Of a stretch of DNA of 64,000 nucleotides, positions 24,263 to 37,089 are shown one piece after another (the stretch's first letter is position 1; every line of letters begins with the position of its first letter). Made by a program: the position numbers and the translations under genes. The DNA is taken from contig CAILMF010000074.1 of NCBI GenBank assembly GCA_903835235.1, positions 124,001-188,000 of the forward strand. Reading direction: 5' to 3'. This DNA is from an uncultured Rhodospirillales bacterium (GTDB taxonomy: Bacteria; Pseudomonadota; Alphaproteobacteria; Acetobacterales; Acetobacteraceae). The notes under the pieces were generated by a model. It made no database searches. It was not told the origin of the DNA and was given only the letters and a program-made list of their open reading frames with translations.

Positions 24263-25852
24263 TCACTCCCACTCAATCGTCCCCGGCGGCTTGCTGGTGA
24301 TGTCATACGTCACCCGGTTCACGCCGCGCACCTCATTGACGATCCGCCCGGCCACCCGCGTCAGGAAGGCCATGTCGTACGGATACACATCGGCGGTCAT
24401 CCCATCCGTCGACGTCACCGCCCGCAGCGCACACGCGCTCTCATAGGTCCGCCCGTCGCCCATCACGCCTACGCTGCGCACCGGCAGCAGCACCGCGAAG
24501 GCCTGCCAGATCGCATCGTACAGCCCGGCGCTGCGGATTTCCTCCAGGTAGATCCGGTCCACATGCCGCAGCACGTCGCACTTCTCGCGCGTCACCTCGC
24601 CGGGGATGCGAATGGCCAGGCCTGGCCCCGGGAAGGGGTGGCGGCCGACGATCTCCTCCGGCATGCCCAACTCGCGCCCAAGCGCCCGGACCTCGTCCTT
24701 GAACAATTCTCGTAATGGCTCCACCAACTGCATCCGCATATGCGCGGGCAGCCCGCCGACATTGTGGTGGCTCTTGATCGTCACGCTCGGCCCGCCGGTG
24801 GCGGAAACGCTCTCGATCACGTCCGGGTACAGCGTGCCCTGCGCCAGGAAGTCGGCGCCGCCCAGTTTTGCTTGTTCCTCCTCGAATACCTCGATGAACA
24901 GCCGGCCGATGGTCTTGCGCTTCACCTCCGGGTCGGTCACGCCGGAAAGCTGCCCCAGGAACAGGTCCGAAGCGTCGCGGTGGATCAGCTTGATGTTGAA
25001 GCGGTCGCGGAAGGTGGCCACCACCTGGTCGCTCTCGCCATGCCGCATCAGCCCGTGGTCGACGTAGATGCAGGTCAACTGGTCGCCGATGGCTTCATGG
25101 ATCAGCACCGCCGCCACGCTGGAATCAACGCCGCCGGAGAGCCCGCAGATCACCTTGCCGCTGCCGACCTGGGCGCGGATGCGCGCCACCGCCTCGGCGC
25201 GGAACGCCTTCATGGTCCAGTCGCCGCGGCAGCCGCACAGCGTGGCGAAATTGGCCAGCAGCGCCGCGCCATGCGGCGTGTGCACCACTTCCGGGTGGAA
25301 CATGGTGCCGTAGAAATGCCTGGCATCGTCGGCGATCAGCGCAAACGGCGCGCCCTCGCTGGCCGCCACCACGCGGAAGCCCGGCGGCAGCTTGGTGATC
25401 CGGTCGCCATGGCTCATCCACACCTGTTCGCGGGCGCCCTTGGCCCAGACGCCCTGGCTGATGGCGCATTCCCCGGTCACGTCGATGAAGGCGCGGCCGA
25501 ATTCGCGGGCATGGCCCGACTCGACCGTGCCGCCCAACTGCTGCGCCAGGGTCTGCTGGCCGTAGCAGATGCCCAGCACCGGCAGCCCCATCTCGAACAC
25601 CGCCTGCGGCGCCCGGGGCGACTCGCCCTCGGTCACCGAAGCCGGGCCGCCGGACAGGATGATGCCCTTGGGGGCGAAGTCGCGGATGCGCTGCTCGCTC
25701 GCGGTATAGGGCCAGATTTCGCAGTACACGCCGGCTTCGCGCAGCCGGCGGGCGATCAGCTGGGTGACCTGGCTGCCGAAATCCAGCACCAGGATGCGGT
25801 CATGCGCCGCAGCAGGGGAGGGGGCGGATGCGGGGGCGACGGGGCTGTTCAT
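24263..25852 (-). CDS. guaA: GMP synthase (glutamine-hydrolysing)
   Basis: 529 residues. The class I glutamine amidotransferase domain begins [20 protein letters not shown], with the nucleophile Cys in VLGICYGQQ and a distal His in FHPEVVHT. The N-type ATP pyrophosphatase loop [17 protein letters not shown] and the C-terminal dimerisation domain ending [11 protein letters not shown] follow. It converts XMP to GMP in the cytoplasm. ATG 25852 follows AAGG; a GTG five codons upstream is open. The gene preceding it in the pathway, guaB, is 6.5 kb away on the same strand. Confidence 0.95.
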   Translation of the reverse strand: MNSPVAPASAPSPAAAHDRILVLDFGSQVTQLIARRLREAGVYCEIWPYTASEQRIRDFAPKGIILSGGPASVTEGESPRAPQAVFEMGLPVLGICYGQQTLAQQLGGTVESGHAREFGRAFIDVTGECAISQGVWAKGAREQVWMSHGDRITKLPPGFRVVAASEGAPFALIADDARHFYGTMFHPEVVHTPHGAALLANFATLCGCRGDWTMKAFRAEAVARIRAQVGSGKVICGLSGGVDSSVAAVLIHEAIGDQLTCIYVDHGLMRHGESDQVVATFRDRFNIKLIHRDASDLFLGQLSGVTDPEVKRKTIGRLFIEVFEEEQAKLGGADFLAQGTLYPDVIESVSATGGPSVTIKSHHNVGGLPAHMRMQLVEPLRELFKDEVRALGRELGMPEEIVGRHPFPGPGLAIRIPGEVTREKCDVLRHVDRIYLEEIRSAGLYDAIWQAFAVLLPVRSVGVMGDGRTYESACALRAVTSTDGMTADVYPYDMAFLTRVAGRIVNEVRGVNRVTYDITSKPPGTIEWE

Positions 25853-25919
25853 GTCGCCTTGCAGCACGCCAGGGCAGGGCGGGGCAAGGGGTTGCCCCCA
25901 CGCCGCCGCCTGGCCGGGC

Positions 25920-26795
25920 TCAGGCCCCGGTGAAACGACGCAGCGCCGCGCGCATCACGCCCTGTACCGACACGCCGTCGGAGGTCATCGCCTCGGCCGC
26001 GTACCAATGGTCCCGGCCCAGCACCACGGAGTGCTGCGCGTCCACCCCGGCGGCCCGCAGCGCCGCCACCTGCGCCGCCATTGGTTCCGGCCGCAGGTAG
26101 GCGATATCCTCCTCGGCACTGATGATCTGCACCGGCGCGTAGGGCCCCGGCCCGCCGAGATGGCGCGGGATGTCCCCGGGCTGCACCAGGCTGGACATGG
26201 CGATGATGCCGGCGCAGGGCACCTTTTCGCCGTAGGCGGCATAGAGCGCGCAGCGGGCGCCGGCCGACCAGCCACCCAGCACCATCCGCGTGGGGTCCAG
26301 CCGGTAGTCGGCGGCGCGGGCGGCAATGGCGCGGGTGGCGGCGGCGAAGTCGTCGATCGCCGCCTCCATCACCTGGGCCACCGCTTCCGGCGTGGTCGCC
26401 GGCAGGCCCAGGATCTCACGGACCACGGCAATGCGGTCCAGCGGCGTCTCGGCGTGGTTGCCCAGCACCTGGGTGTCGCCCGGCACCGGCTCATCCCCCG
26501 CCAGGCGGTAGCGGATGGAGAAGCAGGCGAAGCCCTCGGCGGCGAAGCGCCGGCAATACTCGGCCTGGGCGGTGTTGGGGCCGTACTTCCCGGCGCTGGG
26601 GTAGCAGTCATCCTCCTTGCTGCCGCGCAGGAAGGCGCCGCCGAAGGCCAGCACCACGGCGGGGAAGGGGCCGGGGCCCGCCTCAGGTCCCTCTGGCAGG
26701 TAGGCGTCATAGGCCAGGGTCAGCTTGTGGCGCCCGCCGGCCACCAGGGCCTCGGCATAGGGAACGTCGCGCAGGATGCGGAGGGCCATGCTCAC
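25920..26795 (-). CDS. Alpha/beta-hydrolase (BD-FAE/dienelactone-hydrolase-like)
   Basis: 291 residues. The nucleophile elbow is [15 protein letters not shown], the oxyanion region [16 protein letters not shown] takes the place of the usual HGGG, and the late acid and His regions are [13 protein letters not shown] and [12 protein letters not shown]. It is probably cytoplasmic, an esterase or carboxylic-ester hydrolase. Its start overlaps the Bug receptor stop by 4 bp, so it is third in the cupin-Bug-hydrolase operon and likely acts on the compound imported there. Confidence 0.75.
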   Translation of the reverse strand: MSMALRILRDVPYAEALVAGGRHKLTLAYDAYLPEGPEAGPGPFPAVVLAFGGAFLRGSKEDDCYPSAGKYGPNTAQAEYCRRFAAEGFACFSIRYRLAGDEPVPGDTQVLGNHAETPLDRIAVVREILGLPATTPEAVAQVMEAAIDDFAAATRAIAARAADYRLDPTRMVLGGWSAGARCALYAAYGEKVPCAGIIAMSSLVQPGDIPRHLGGPGPYAPVQIISAEEDIAYLRPEPMAAQVAALRAAGVDAQHSVVLGRDHWYAAEAMTSDGVSVQGVMRAALRRFTGA

Positions 26796-27793
26796 TCAAC
26801 CTCTATCCTTGCCGCGCGGGCAACGGCGCCCCAGGCGGCCACGTCGGCACGGAAGCGCGCCTGCCATTCGGTGGCACTCAGCGCCGGGTCCACCGGCACC
26901 GAGCCGCCGGCGATGATGGCCTCACGCACCCGCGGCACCGCCACGGCACGCACGAAGGCGTCGTTCCAGCGGGCCAGCAGTTCCGCCGGGGTTCGCGCCG
27001 GGGCGAAGGCGCCGTGCCAGCCCACCGTGTCGAAGGCCACCCCGGCCTCGCTGAGGGTCGGCAGGTCGGAGAAGGCGGTGCTGCGCTTGGGGCCGGTGAT
27101 GGCCAGCGCCCGCAACCGGCCCTCCCGCACCTGCGGGCTCATCGCCACCGCGTCCAGTATGGCCAGGTCCAGCGCGCCGGAGAGGATGTCCGGCAGCGCC
27201 GTGGAGCTGAGCCGGTAGGGCACATGCGTCATCGGCCGACCGGCGTCCTGGGCGATGCGGGCACCGACCAGATGCGGCGGTGAGGCGATGCCGAAGCTGC
27301 CGTAGCTGACGCCCTCGCCCTTCTGCCGCACCAGCGCCAACAGGTCGGCGATGCTGCGCAGCGGGCTCTCGGGCCGCACCACGATCAGCAGCGGCACCAT
27401 GGCCAGCAGCGCCACGCCGGTCAGGTCGTCCAGCGGGCTGTAGCTGAGGTGCTTGTTGACGGAAGGCGCGATGGCGATGGCGCCGGCGGTCAGCAGCACC
27501 GTCTCGCCATCGGGTGCCGCACGCGCCACCACCTCGGCGCCCAGGTTGCCGGAGGCGCCGGGACGGTTCTCGATGACGATGGTGCGGCCGAGCGTCTGCT
27601 GCATCGGCTCGGCCACCAGGCGGGCGACGATGTCACCGCCGCTGCCGGGCGATGCCGCCACCACCAGGCGGAGCGGCCGGCCCGTGGGCGCCGGTTGCGC
27701 CAGCGCCGGGGCGGTGGGGGCCGGCGTGGCGAGGGCACCGGCAAGCCCAGCCAGCAGGAGGTTCCGCCGGCCTGGCGCGGTGCCCTCGGTCAT
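26792..27793 (-). CDS. Tripartite tricarboxylate (Bug/TctC) family binding protein
   Basis: 333 residues. The N-terminal signal begins MTEGTAPGRRNLLLAGLAGA and contains an RRN twin-arginine-like pair, so Tat export is possible. Bug landmarks are RLVVAASPGSGGDIVARLV, IVIENRPGASGNLGAEVVA and MTHVPYRLSSTALPDILSGA. It is periplasmic, binding small carboxylates. It is 3 bp from the cupin gene and overlaps the alpha/beta hydrolase by 4 bp. No TctAB genes are present. Confidence 0.87.
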   Translation of the reverse strand: MTEGTAPGRRNLLLAGLAGALATPAPTAPALAQPAPTGRPLRLVVAASPGSGGDIVARLVAEPMQQTLGRTIVIENRPGASGNLGAEVVARAAPDGETVLLTAGAIAIAPSVNKHLSYSPLDDLTGVALLAMVPLLIVVRPESPLRSIADLLALVRQKGEGVSYGSFGIASPPHLVGARIAQDAGRPMTHVPYRLSSTALPDILSGALDLAILDAVAMSPQVREGRLRALAITGPKRSTAFSDLPTLSEAGVAFDTVGWHGAFAPARTPAELLARWNDAFVRAVAVPRVREAIIAGGSVPVDPALSATEWQARFRADVAAWGAVARAARIEVE

Positions 27794-27796
27794 CGT

Positions 27797-28297
27797 TCAG
27801 GCCCGTTCGTAGGGCAGGCGCTTGAACTTCTCCATGTTCAGCCCCTCGATCCGCAGCAGGCGGGTGGCGCCATCGCGGCGCGGGCTGTGCAGCACGCCCG
27901 GCTCATACAGGTAGGCGTCGCCCGGCTTCAGGCTGTAGTCGCGGGTCGGCTTGGCGCGGCCGGGGCTGGTGCCGTCTGGCCGGGCCAGGCATTCGTAGTC
28001 CGTCATGATGGTCTCGCCCATGGCCTGGCCATAGATGGCCCAGCTGGCGGCGTGGTCGTGCGGGCTGCTGTTCTTGGCGCCCTCATAGGCATGGGCCAGG
28101 ATGGTGAAGCCGTAGGTCGGGTCCTCGTAGATGACCTTGCGCTCCGGCGTGCCCTCGGGCAGCGCCTCGGCGACGAAGGCCGGGTCCTGCAGGGCGCGGC
28201 GAACGGCCAGGACGACCTTCTTGCGGCCGTTATGGTCGGGCTCGGCGTAGAGGATGCGGCGGGTTTCGGCGACGAAGTCGGCGACGGTCATGGCCAT
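27797..28297 (-). CDS. Cupin-fold protein, thiol-dioxygenase-like
   Basis: 166 residues. The cupin metal motif appears as SPHDHAASWAIYGQAMGET (two His in HDH) and a late His in YEPGVLHSPRR, resembling the three-His iron site of cysteine dioxygenase-type enzymes. A non-heme iron dioxygenase role is plausible, but binding-only cupins exist. The start was chosen at 28297 (MAMTVADFVAETRRI) because GGAGG lies about 10 bases before it. It is first of the cupin-Bug-hydrolase operon. Confidence 0.65.
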   Translation of the reverse strand: MAMTVADFVAETRRILYAEPDHNGRKKVVLAVRRALQDPAFVAEALPEGTPERKVIYEDPTYGFTILAHAYEGAKNSSPHDHAASWAIYGQAMGETIMTDYECLARPDGTSPGRAKPTRDYSLKPGDAYLYEPGVLHSPRRDGATRLLRIEGLNMEKFKRLPYERA

Positions 28298-28375
28298 GGT
28301 CTCAGGCTCCTCCGGACGGTGGTTATCGTGCAGGCTAGGCCCAGCGGTCGGCCGGCTCAAGGGTCGCGCCCCCCC

Positions 28376-29335
28376 TCAGTTCACCAGCCCAGCGCCGAAA
28401 ATCTCCACGATCTCCGCCTCCACCCGCGGGCTCAGCGCCAGGGCGGCGGCGATGTCGGCCTGCGCGCCCGCCGCATTGCCCCGCCTGGTCCGCAGCACCG
28501 CGCGCAGTCGCAGGGCCTTGTCAGCCTGCGGGTCGCGCTTCAACGCCTCGGTCAGGTCGGCGGCGGCCTGGCCGTCCGAGCCGCGGCGCAGCGCCAGGCC
28601 GGCGCGGGCCACGTGCGGAAAGGCATTGCCCGGTTCGGCCCGGCTGACGGCGGTGTCGCAATCCGCCAGCGCAGCATCGCCCTCGCCCATGCGGCGCCGC
28701 GTGATGCAGCGGTTGGCCAGGATATTGGGGTTGCCCGGTGCCGCCCGCAGCGCGGCGTTCAGGTCCACCAGCGCATTGGCGCGGTCGCCCAGGGCGCGGC
28801 GGACAATGGCGCGGTTCAGCAGGGTGGCGGGGTCATTCGGCGTAACCGCCAGCGCCGCGGTGAAATCCCGCAGCGCGGCTTCATGCTGGCCGATGCGGCG
28901 GCGCTCATTGCCGCGATTGTACAGCGCGACCGCCGCATTCGAAGGCGGTTCGCGGTTCTGGTCCAGCAGCCAGGTGCAGGCGGCAATCGCCCGTTCCGGC
29001 GAAACATCCGGCAATTCGCGGGTGCAGGTCTGCCAGCCGGCAACACGCAGTTCCGCCGCGGTCGGCTGGGCTGGGTCGGCGGGGGCTTCGGCCTGTGGCG
29101 CTTCCGGCTGTGTCGCTTCCGGCCCGGGCGCCTCGGCAGGCGGTGTCTCCGGCTGGGGGGCAGCGGCCTGGGCGGCCGGAGCGTCCGCCGGCACTGCCGT
29201 TGGAACGCTCTCGGCACCGGCGACGGTCGCAGCCGGTGTCGCGGCCGCCGGCGCTTCCGCCGTGGCCTGGGCCAGGGCGGCGGTGATCCCAAGGATCAAG
29301 GCGAGGCAGATCGACAGCAGCGGCATAGAGCGCAT
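28376..29335 (-). CDS. Exported TPR-repeat protein
   Basis: 319 residues. The signal peptide MRSMPLLSICLALILGITAA is followed by about 75 residues of Ala/Pro/Glu-rich linker, then tetratricopeptide repeats (for instance VALYNRGNERRRIGQHEAAL, then ALGDRANALVDLNAALRAAP and ALKRDPQADKALRLRAVLRT). It is periplasmic or membrane-tethered and probably a protein-interaction scaffold. It is isolated, with the palindromic repeat element downstream of the adjacent GNAT gene on its 5' side. No partner is evident. Confidence 0.8.
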   Translation of the reverse strand: MRSMPLLSICLALILGITAALAQATAEAPAAATPAATVAGAESVPTAVPADAPAAQAAAPQPETPPAEAPGPEATQPEAPQAEAPADPAQPTAAELRVAGWQTCTRELPDVSPERAIAACTWLLDQNREPPSNAAVALYNRGNERRRIGQHEAALRDFTAALAVTPNDPATLLNRAIVRRALGDRANALVDLNAALRAAPGNPNILANRCITRRRMGEGDAALADCDTAVSRAEPGNAFPHVARAGLALRRGSDGQAAADLTEALKRDPQADKALRLRAVLRTRRGNAAGAQADIAAALALSPRVEAEIVEIFGAGLVN

Positions 29336-29432
29336 CCAACCAGCAAGGCCGCACGATACAAGGTATCGCGAGCAGGCGGGAAGGGCTGCCGCTGGCGTCT
29401 GTCAGGCGCTGCCGTGAGCGTTGGGCAAACTC

Positions 29433-29547
29433 TACAGCACTATCCGCTCAAGCTGAATCAGCGTGAGCGGGTTTCGTGCTGTAGCTTCAATAGGTTGCAG
29501 AGCAAGAAATCCGTTCTGATGATTCCATCAGAACGGATATTGCTCTA
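29433..29547 (-). repeat. Bipartite two-hairpin repeat element, copy 1
   Basis: Hairpin A (29499-29546) has a 13-bp perfect inner stem, 29509-29521 with 29526-29538, and outer arms AGAGCAA/TTGCTCT. Hairpin B (29433-29483) has perfect 8-bp outer arms TACAGCAC/GTGCTGTA and an inner 13-bp palindrome (29444-29470) with one mismatch. Read on the minus strand, the order is A, 15-base linker, B with the GCACGAAA box. Copy 2 at 58364-58468 has the same plan in the opposite orientation. The last bases give the TAG stop of the GNAT gene. Confidence 0.85.
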
Positions 29548-30117
29548 GCCCTCCCGCGCCGGGGCGGTGGCGGCCAGCAGCGCGTCGATCGGGTCCCACA
29601 GGAAGGACATCTGCGGCAGGTCCATCCCGGCGAAGCGGATGATCTCCTGCGCCGTCAGCCGGCCGCCCAGGTGCTGGTAGAACCAGCGCGTCGGGTTGGC
29701 CGCCAGCACCCAGAGCATCACGCTGCGGCAGCCCACCGCCGCCAGGTGCGCCGCCATGGCCCGCATCAGCCGCCGGCCAACACCACGGTCGCGGAAATCA
29801 TCCAGCAGGTAGAGCGTCTCGACCTCGCCCTCCGCCACCGCCGGCCGGCGCGACCGCCCGCCCGAGGCGAAGCCGATGACGACCCCGGCTTCACGACCCG
29901 GTGGCGCATCGGCCCCGCTGGCCACGGCGACGAAGATGGCGTGGCCATCGGACCGGTCGGCAATGCCACGACTGTACTGCGCGGCGTGCCGCACCACCGA
30001 GAGATTGGCCAGGTAGGAATCCGGCAGCATGCCGGCATAGGCGCTGCGCCAGGCGGCCACGTGCACGGCGCCGATGCCGGCGGCGTCACCAGGTCGGGCT
30101 CGACGGATGCTGATCAT
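29545..30117 (-). CDS. GNAT family N-acetyltransferase
   Basis: 190 residues. The N-terminal strand is MISIRRARPGDAAGIGAVHV, the acetyl-CoA-binding A motif is RDRGVGRRLMRAMAAHL (R/Q-x-x-G-x-G/A form), and ANPTRWFYQHLGGR is the typical late helix. It transfers an acetyl group to an amine; the substrate is unknown. The start at 30117 has GGGAGG about 7 bases upstream, while 49 further open codons lack family character. Its TAG stop falls inside the end of the bipartite repeat, which may also terminate its transcript. Confidence 0.85.
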   Translation of the reverse strand: MISIRRARPGDAAGIGAVHVAAWRSAYAGMLPDSYLANLSVVRHAAQYSRGIADRSDGHAIFVAVASGADAPPGREAGVVIGFASGGRSRRPAVAEGEVETLYLLDDFRDRGVGRRLMRAMAAHLAAVGCRSVMLWVLAANPTRWFYQHLGGRLTAQEIIRFAGMDLPQMSFLWDPIDALLAATAPAREG

Positions 30118-30375
30118 CTGGCGCCTCCCTGGCTGCCTGCGGGAGAATGCCACACCAATCCGCGGGTTCCGGCTAGGCCCAATCGACATCGGGCACCGGG
30201 ATGTGGTCGGCGCGGCATTTTGCGCGCCAGGTTGCGCAAGGAACCGGTGCCAATGCGGATGCATTGGCGAGGGGGCTGAGTCCGAGGATGCCCCAAGGCC
30301 CAGCGGGACGCGCCCGCCGGCCAGCTGCCGATCGGCGCTGGTTCGACCTCGCGGGTGCCTACCGGCCCGCCCGGT

Positions 30376-31704
30376 TTACGCCGTGGCGGCCCGGCGCAGC
30401 ACGGCGGCGAAGAACCCATCCGTGCCGTGTGCCGCGGGGGAAAGCGCCATGTAGGGGCCAGGGCAGGGCGGGGTGCCCGGCAGGCCCGCGGCGGCCCAGG
30501 CCTCGGCCAGCGGCACCGCTGAAAAGGCCGGGTTGGCGGCCAGGAAGGCGGCCACCTGGTCCTCATTCTCCTCGGCCAGCAGGGAGCAGGTGGCGTAGAC
30601 CAACTGCCCGCCCGGCCGCACCAGCCCGGCGCCGATGGCCAGGATGTCGGCTTGTTTTGGCAACAACTCCGCCAGGTCCTGCGGGCCGGTGCGGAAGCGG
30701 CCATCGGGGTTGCGGCGCCAGGTGCCGGTGCCGGTGCAGGGGGCGTCGACCAGAACGCGGTCGAAGGTGCCGGCGCGGCGCTTGGCCCAGCGGTCGCCGG
30801 CCTCCAGCAGGTGGCGTTCGGCATTGTCCACGCCGGCGCGGGCCAGGCGCTTGACCGCGCCTTCCAGCCGGGGGGCGGAGACGTCGCAGGCGGTGATGCG
30901 GCCCTTGTTCTGCATGGCGGCAGCGAGTGCGAGGGTCTTGCCGCCGGCGCCGGCGCAGAGGTCCACCACCTTCATGCCCGGGCGCGCATCGGTGAGCGCG
31001 GCGATGAGCTGGCTGCCCTCGTCCTGCACCTCGATCAGCCCGTCCTGATAAGCGCGCGTGGCGGTGACGGGCCGGCGGCCGGGCAGGCGCAGGCCCCAGG
31101 GGGAAAACGGCGTCGGCTGGGTCTCCAGGCCCTCGCCGGCCAGGGCGGCGGCGGCCTGGGCGCGGTCGATCTTCAGCGCATTGGCACGCAGGTCCAGCGG
31201 CGCCGGCTGGTCCAGCGCGGCGGCCTCGGCGGCCAGCGTCTCGCCGAAGCGGCGCGTCAGGCTGGGCAGGGCCCATTCCGGCAGGTTCAGCCGGACCGGG
31301 TCGGGCATCTTCGGGTGGACCGGGCCCTCGGCGCCGAAGCGGGCATTGTCCAGCACCGCCAGCAGCTTCTGTTCGGGAATGGTCAGCGGCGCCGCAGCGT
31401 ATTGCCCGCCCGGAAAGGCGCGGGCGATGGCGGCCACGTCCAGCCCCTCCACCAGCAGCAGGTGGGCCGCGACCAGGAAGCGGGCGGAGGGCCGCGCCTT
31501 GATCTTCTCCAGCCACCAATCCAGTCGCAGCCGCTGGCGGATGATGGCCCAGGCTCGATCGGAAACATCGCGCCGGTCGCCGCCGCCGATGTAGCGGCGG
31601 GTGCGGAAGAAATCATGCGCGACGGCATCGGCCGGGCGGCGGCCTGCGGCTTCCAGCGCGTCCAGCAGGTCGATGGCGGCGGCGAGCCGCGCGGCGGGGG
31701 TCAT
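30376..31704 (-). CDS. rsmB: RsmB-type 16S rRNA (cytosine-C5) methyltransferase
   Basis: 442 residues. An N-terminal NusB-like helical domain is followed by the Rossmann methyltransferase. The SAM motif is VVDLCAGAGGKTLALAAAMQ, the catalytic motif IV is LVDAPCTGTGTWRRNPD, and motif VI is QLVYATCSLLAEENEDQ with the second Cys. It methylates rRNA in the cytoplasm. It lies 24 bp downstream of the HAD gene and is probably in one transcript with guaB and the HAD gene. An NSUN relative such as RsmF is less likely given the NusB-like N terminus. Confidence 0.87.
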   Translation of the reverse strand: MTPAARLAAAIDLLDALEAAGRRPADAVAHDFFRTRRYIGGGDRRDVSDRAWAIIRQRLRLDWWLEKIKARPSARFLVAAHLLLVEGLDVAAIARAFPGGQYAAAPLTIPEQKLLAVLDNARFGAEGPVHPKMPDPVRLNLPEWALPSLTRRFGETLAAEAAALDQPAPLDLRANALKIDRAQAAAALAGEGLETQPTPFSPWGLRLPGRRPVTATRAYQDGLIEVQDEGSQLIAALTDARPGMKVVDLCAGAGGKTLALAAAMQNKGRITACDVSAPRLEGAVKRLARAGVDNAERHLLEAGDRWAKRRAGTFDRVLVDAPCTGTGTWRRNPDGRFRTGPQDLAELLPKQADILAIGAGLVRPGGQLVYATCSLLAEENEDQVAAFLAANPAFSAVPLAEAWAAAGLPGTPPCPGPYMALSPAAHGTDGFFAAVLRRAATA

Positions 31705-31728
31705 GCGCGGGTTGTCATGCGGTGGCTT

Positions 31729-32417
31729 TCATTCGGCCAACAGCGCCGGCAGCGCGGACAGGTCGGCCAGCTCCGGCACCGCGCCGCGCAGGTGGTATTC
31801 GTCCGGCGCGCCGTCCCGGTTCACCCGAATGGCCTGGTAGCCATAGGCCAGTGCCGCCTGGGTGTCCCAGGCATTCGCCGAGACGAAGGCCATGACGCTG
31901 GCATGCAGGCCGAAGCGGCGTTCGGCCAGGCGGTAGACGCTGGGGTGCGGCTTGAACACGCCCACCGCCTCCACGCTCAGCACATCGTCTAAAAGCTCGC
32001 CGATGCCGGCGGCCTGCACCGCGGCGGCCAGCATCACCGGCTCGCCATTGGAGAGGATGGCCGTGGCCAGGCCGGCCTGGCGCAGGGCGCGCAGCATCGC
32101 CGGTGCCTCGGGATAGGCTGGGCAGGCGCGGTAGGCTTCAAGCAACGCGGCATGCAGGCCAGCATCGGCCAGGCCGTGCCGGGCAAACACCCAGTCCAGC
32201 GCATCCTGCGTGCAGCGCCAGAAATCCTGGTGCTCGGAAGGGCCGGTCAGGCTGCGGACCCAGCTGTATTCCAGCTGCTTCATGCGCCAATCGGCCGAGA
32301 CCTGGCGCCAGTTCTCGCCGATGCGCCCGGCCAGCGCCGCCATTGGCGCGTGCACGTTCAGCAGCGTGCCATAGGCGTCGAAGATGACGGCGCCAATGGC
32401 AGGAGCAGCCGCGGCCA

Positions 32418-32418
<1 letters not shown>
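31729..32418 (-). CDS. (S)-2-haloacid dehalogenase type II (HAD superfamily)
   Basis: 229 residues. HAD motif I AVIFDAYGTLLNVHA contains the nucleophile Asp, motif II is ILSNGEPVMLA, the Lys is in GVFKPHPSVYRLA, and motif IV is VSANAWDTQAALAYG, the SANxWD form typical of L-2-haloacid dehalogenases. It hydrolyses short 2-haloalkanoates or acts as a small-molecule phosphatase-like enzyme. Its ATG overlaps the guaB stop by one base, so it is coupled to a housekeeping purine gene with no obvious metabolic link. Confidence 0.85.
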
Positions 32419-35392
<2,974 letters not shown>

Positions 35393-35403
35393 GGGAAAGC
35401 CCG

Positions 35404-36378
35404 ATGAAGATCGCCATACTCGACGACTATTTCGACACCATTCGGACGCTGCCCTGCTTCCAGATGCTGGCCGGGCATGAGGTGGTGATCTTCAACGACC
35501 ATGAGCCGGACGTGGCGAAGCTGGCGGCCCGGCTGGCCGGCACGGAGGTGCTGGTGCTGATCCGCGAGCGGACCAAGGTGCCGGCGGCGCTGCTGGAGCA
35601 ACTGCCGGCGCTGAAGTTGATCAGCCAGCGCAGCGTCTACCCGCATATCGACGTGCCCGCCTGCACCCGGCAGGGTGTGGTGCTGAGCAGCAGCCAGCAC
35701 CCGGGCACGCCGAGCTACGCCACGGCGGAGTTCACCTGGGGCCTGGTGCTGGCGGCCATGCGGTCCATTCCGCAGCAGATGGCCAGTCTGCAACGCGGCG
35801 AATGGCAGTGCGGCGTGGGGCGCACGCTGCGCGGCAAGGTGCTGGGCATCCATGGCTATGGCCGCATCGGCCGCGAAGTGGCGGGCTATGGCCGCGCCTT
35901 CGGCATGCAGGTGCTGGTCTGGGCGCGCGAAGCCACCCGCGAACGCGCCCGCGCCGAGGGCTGGGCGACCGCGGCCAGCCAGGCCGCGTTCTACGCCGCC
36001 TGCGACGTGGTGAGCCTGCACATGCGCCTGGTGGAGGCGACGCGCGGCGTGGTGAAGGCAGCCGACCTGGCGGCGATGAAGCCGACCGCGCTGCTGGTGA
36101 ACACGTCGCGCGCGCCACTGATTGAACCCGGCGCGCTGGTGGCAGCCTTGCAGGCGGGGCGCCCCGGCATGGCGGCGGTGGACGTGTTTGAGAACGAGCC
36201 GATGCGGGACACGACGCACCCGCTGCTCAACATGCCCAATGTGGTGGCCACGCCGCACCTGGGCTACGTGACCTCGGACGAATATCAGGTGCAGTTCACC
36301 GAGATCTTCGAGCAGATCCTGGCCTATGCCGCCGGTGCCCCGAGCAACGTCATCAACCCCGAGGTGCTGGCGCGCTGA
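35404..36378 (+). CDS. D-2-hydroxyacid dehydrogenase (NAD-dependent)
   Basis: 324 residues beginning [19 protein letters not shown]. The NAD loop is [16 protein letters not shown], and the catalytic Arg, Glu and His lie in [19 protein letters not shown] and [12 protein letters not shown]. It reduces 2-oxoacids to D-2-hydroxyacids or the reverse, in the cytoplasm. GAGG lies about 8 bases before the ATG. It is co-oriented with the MFS gene and ends one base before the convergent rlmE gene ends, leaving no room for a separate terminator. Phosphoglycerate dehydrogenase proper is unlikely because no ACT domain follows. Confidence 0.88.
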   Translation: MKIAILDDYFDTIRTLPCFQMLAGHEVVIFNDHEPDVAKLAARLAGTEVLVLIRERTKVPAALLEQLPALKLISQRSVYPHIDVPACTRQGVVLSSSQHPGTPSYATAEFTWGLVLAAMRSIPQQMASLQRGEWQCGVGRTLRGKVLGIHGYGRIGREVAGYGRAFGMQVLVWAREATRERARAEGWATAASQAAFYAACDVVSLHMRLVEATRGVVKAADLAAMKPTALLVNTSRAPLIEPGALVAALQAGRPGMAAVDVFENEPMRDTTHPLLNMPNVVATPHLGYVTSDEYQVQFTEIFEQILAYAAGAPSNVINPEVLAR

Positions 36379-37077
36379 TCAGCGCTCCGGCGCCTCGCCC
36401 CGCGCCTTGAAGCCCGTCGCCACCACGTAAAGCTCGGACGAATCCTTGCGGCTGGCCGGCGGCTTGGCGTGCTTCACGCTGGCGAAGTTCTGCTTCAGGC
36501 GGTCGAGGAAGGCCTTTTCCCCGCCGCCCTGGAACACCTTGGCCACGAAGGCGCCGCCGGGGGCCATCACCTTCAGCGCGAAGTCCAATGCCAACTCCGC
36601 CAGGCCCATGATGCGCAGGTGGTCGGTGGCGCCGTGGCCGGTGGTGTTGGGGGCCATGTCGCTCATCACCAGGTCGGCGGGGCCGGCCAGCGCGTCCAGC
36701 ACCGCCTGTTCGGCCGTATCGTCCTGGAAATCCCCCAGCAGCACGATCGAGCCCGGCAGCGGGTCCATCGGCAGGATGTCCAGCGCCACCACCTTGCCGC
36801 GGTCGCCGACCACGCCGATGGCCACCTGGGTCCAGCCGCCCGGCGCGGCGCCCAGGTCGACCACCCGGCCACCCGGCTTCAGCAGGTGGTATTTCTCGTC
36901 CAGCTCCTTCAGCTTGAAGGCGGCGCGGCTGCGCAGGCCGGCGGCCACGGCGGCGCGGACATAGGGGTCGTTCAGCTGGCGTTGCAGCCAGATCTGGCTG
37001 CCGACGCTGCGGCCCTTGGCGGTCTTGACGCGCGTGGTCAGCCCGCGGCCGCCGCCGGTGGCGGAGGGTGGCTTCAT
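36379..37077 (-). CDS. rlmE: 23S rRNA (uridine-2'-O)-methyltransferase
   Basis: 232 residues of the FtsJ/RrmJ family. RSRAAFKLKELDEKYHLL carries the first catalytic Lys, VVDLGAAPGGWTQVA is the SAM loop, LVMSDMAPNTTGHGATDH holds the catalytic Asp, and GAFVAKVFQGG holds the second Lys. It 2'-O-methylates U2552 of 23S rRNA in the large subunit. It lies 12 bp downstream of the Ppx/GppA gene and ends one base from the convergent dehydrogenase. Confidence 0.92.
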   Translation of the reverse strand: MKPPSATGGGRGLTTRVKTAKGRSVGSQIWLQRQLNDPYVRAAVAAGLRSRAAFKLKELDEKYHLLKPGGRVVDLGAAPGGWTQVAIGVVGDRGKVVALDILPMDPLPGSIVLLGDFQDDTAEQAVLDALAGPADLVMSDMAPNTTGHGATDHLRIMGLAELALDFALKVMAPGGAFVAKVFQGGGEKAFLDRLKQNFASVKHAKPPASRKDSSELYVVATGFKARGEAPER

Positions 37078-37089
37078 GGTGGAGTCTTC

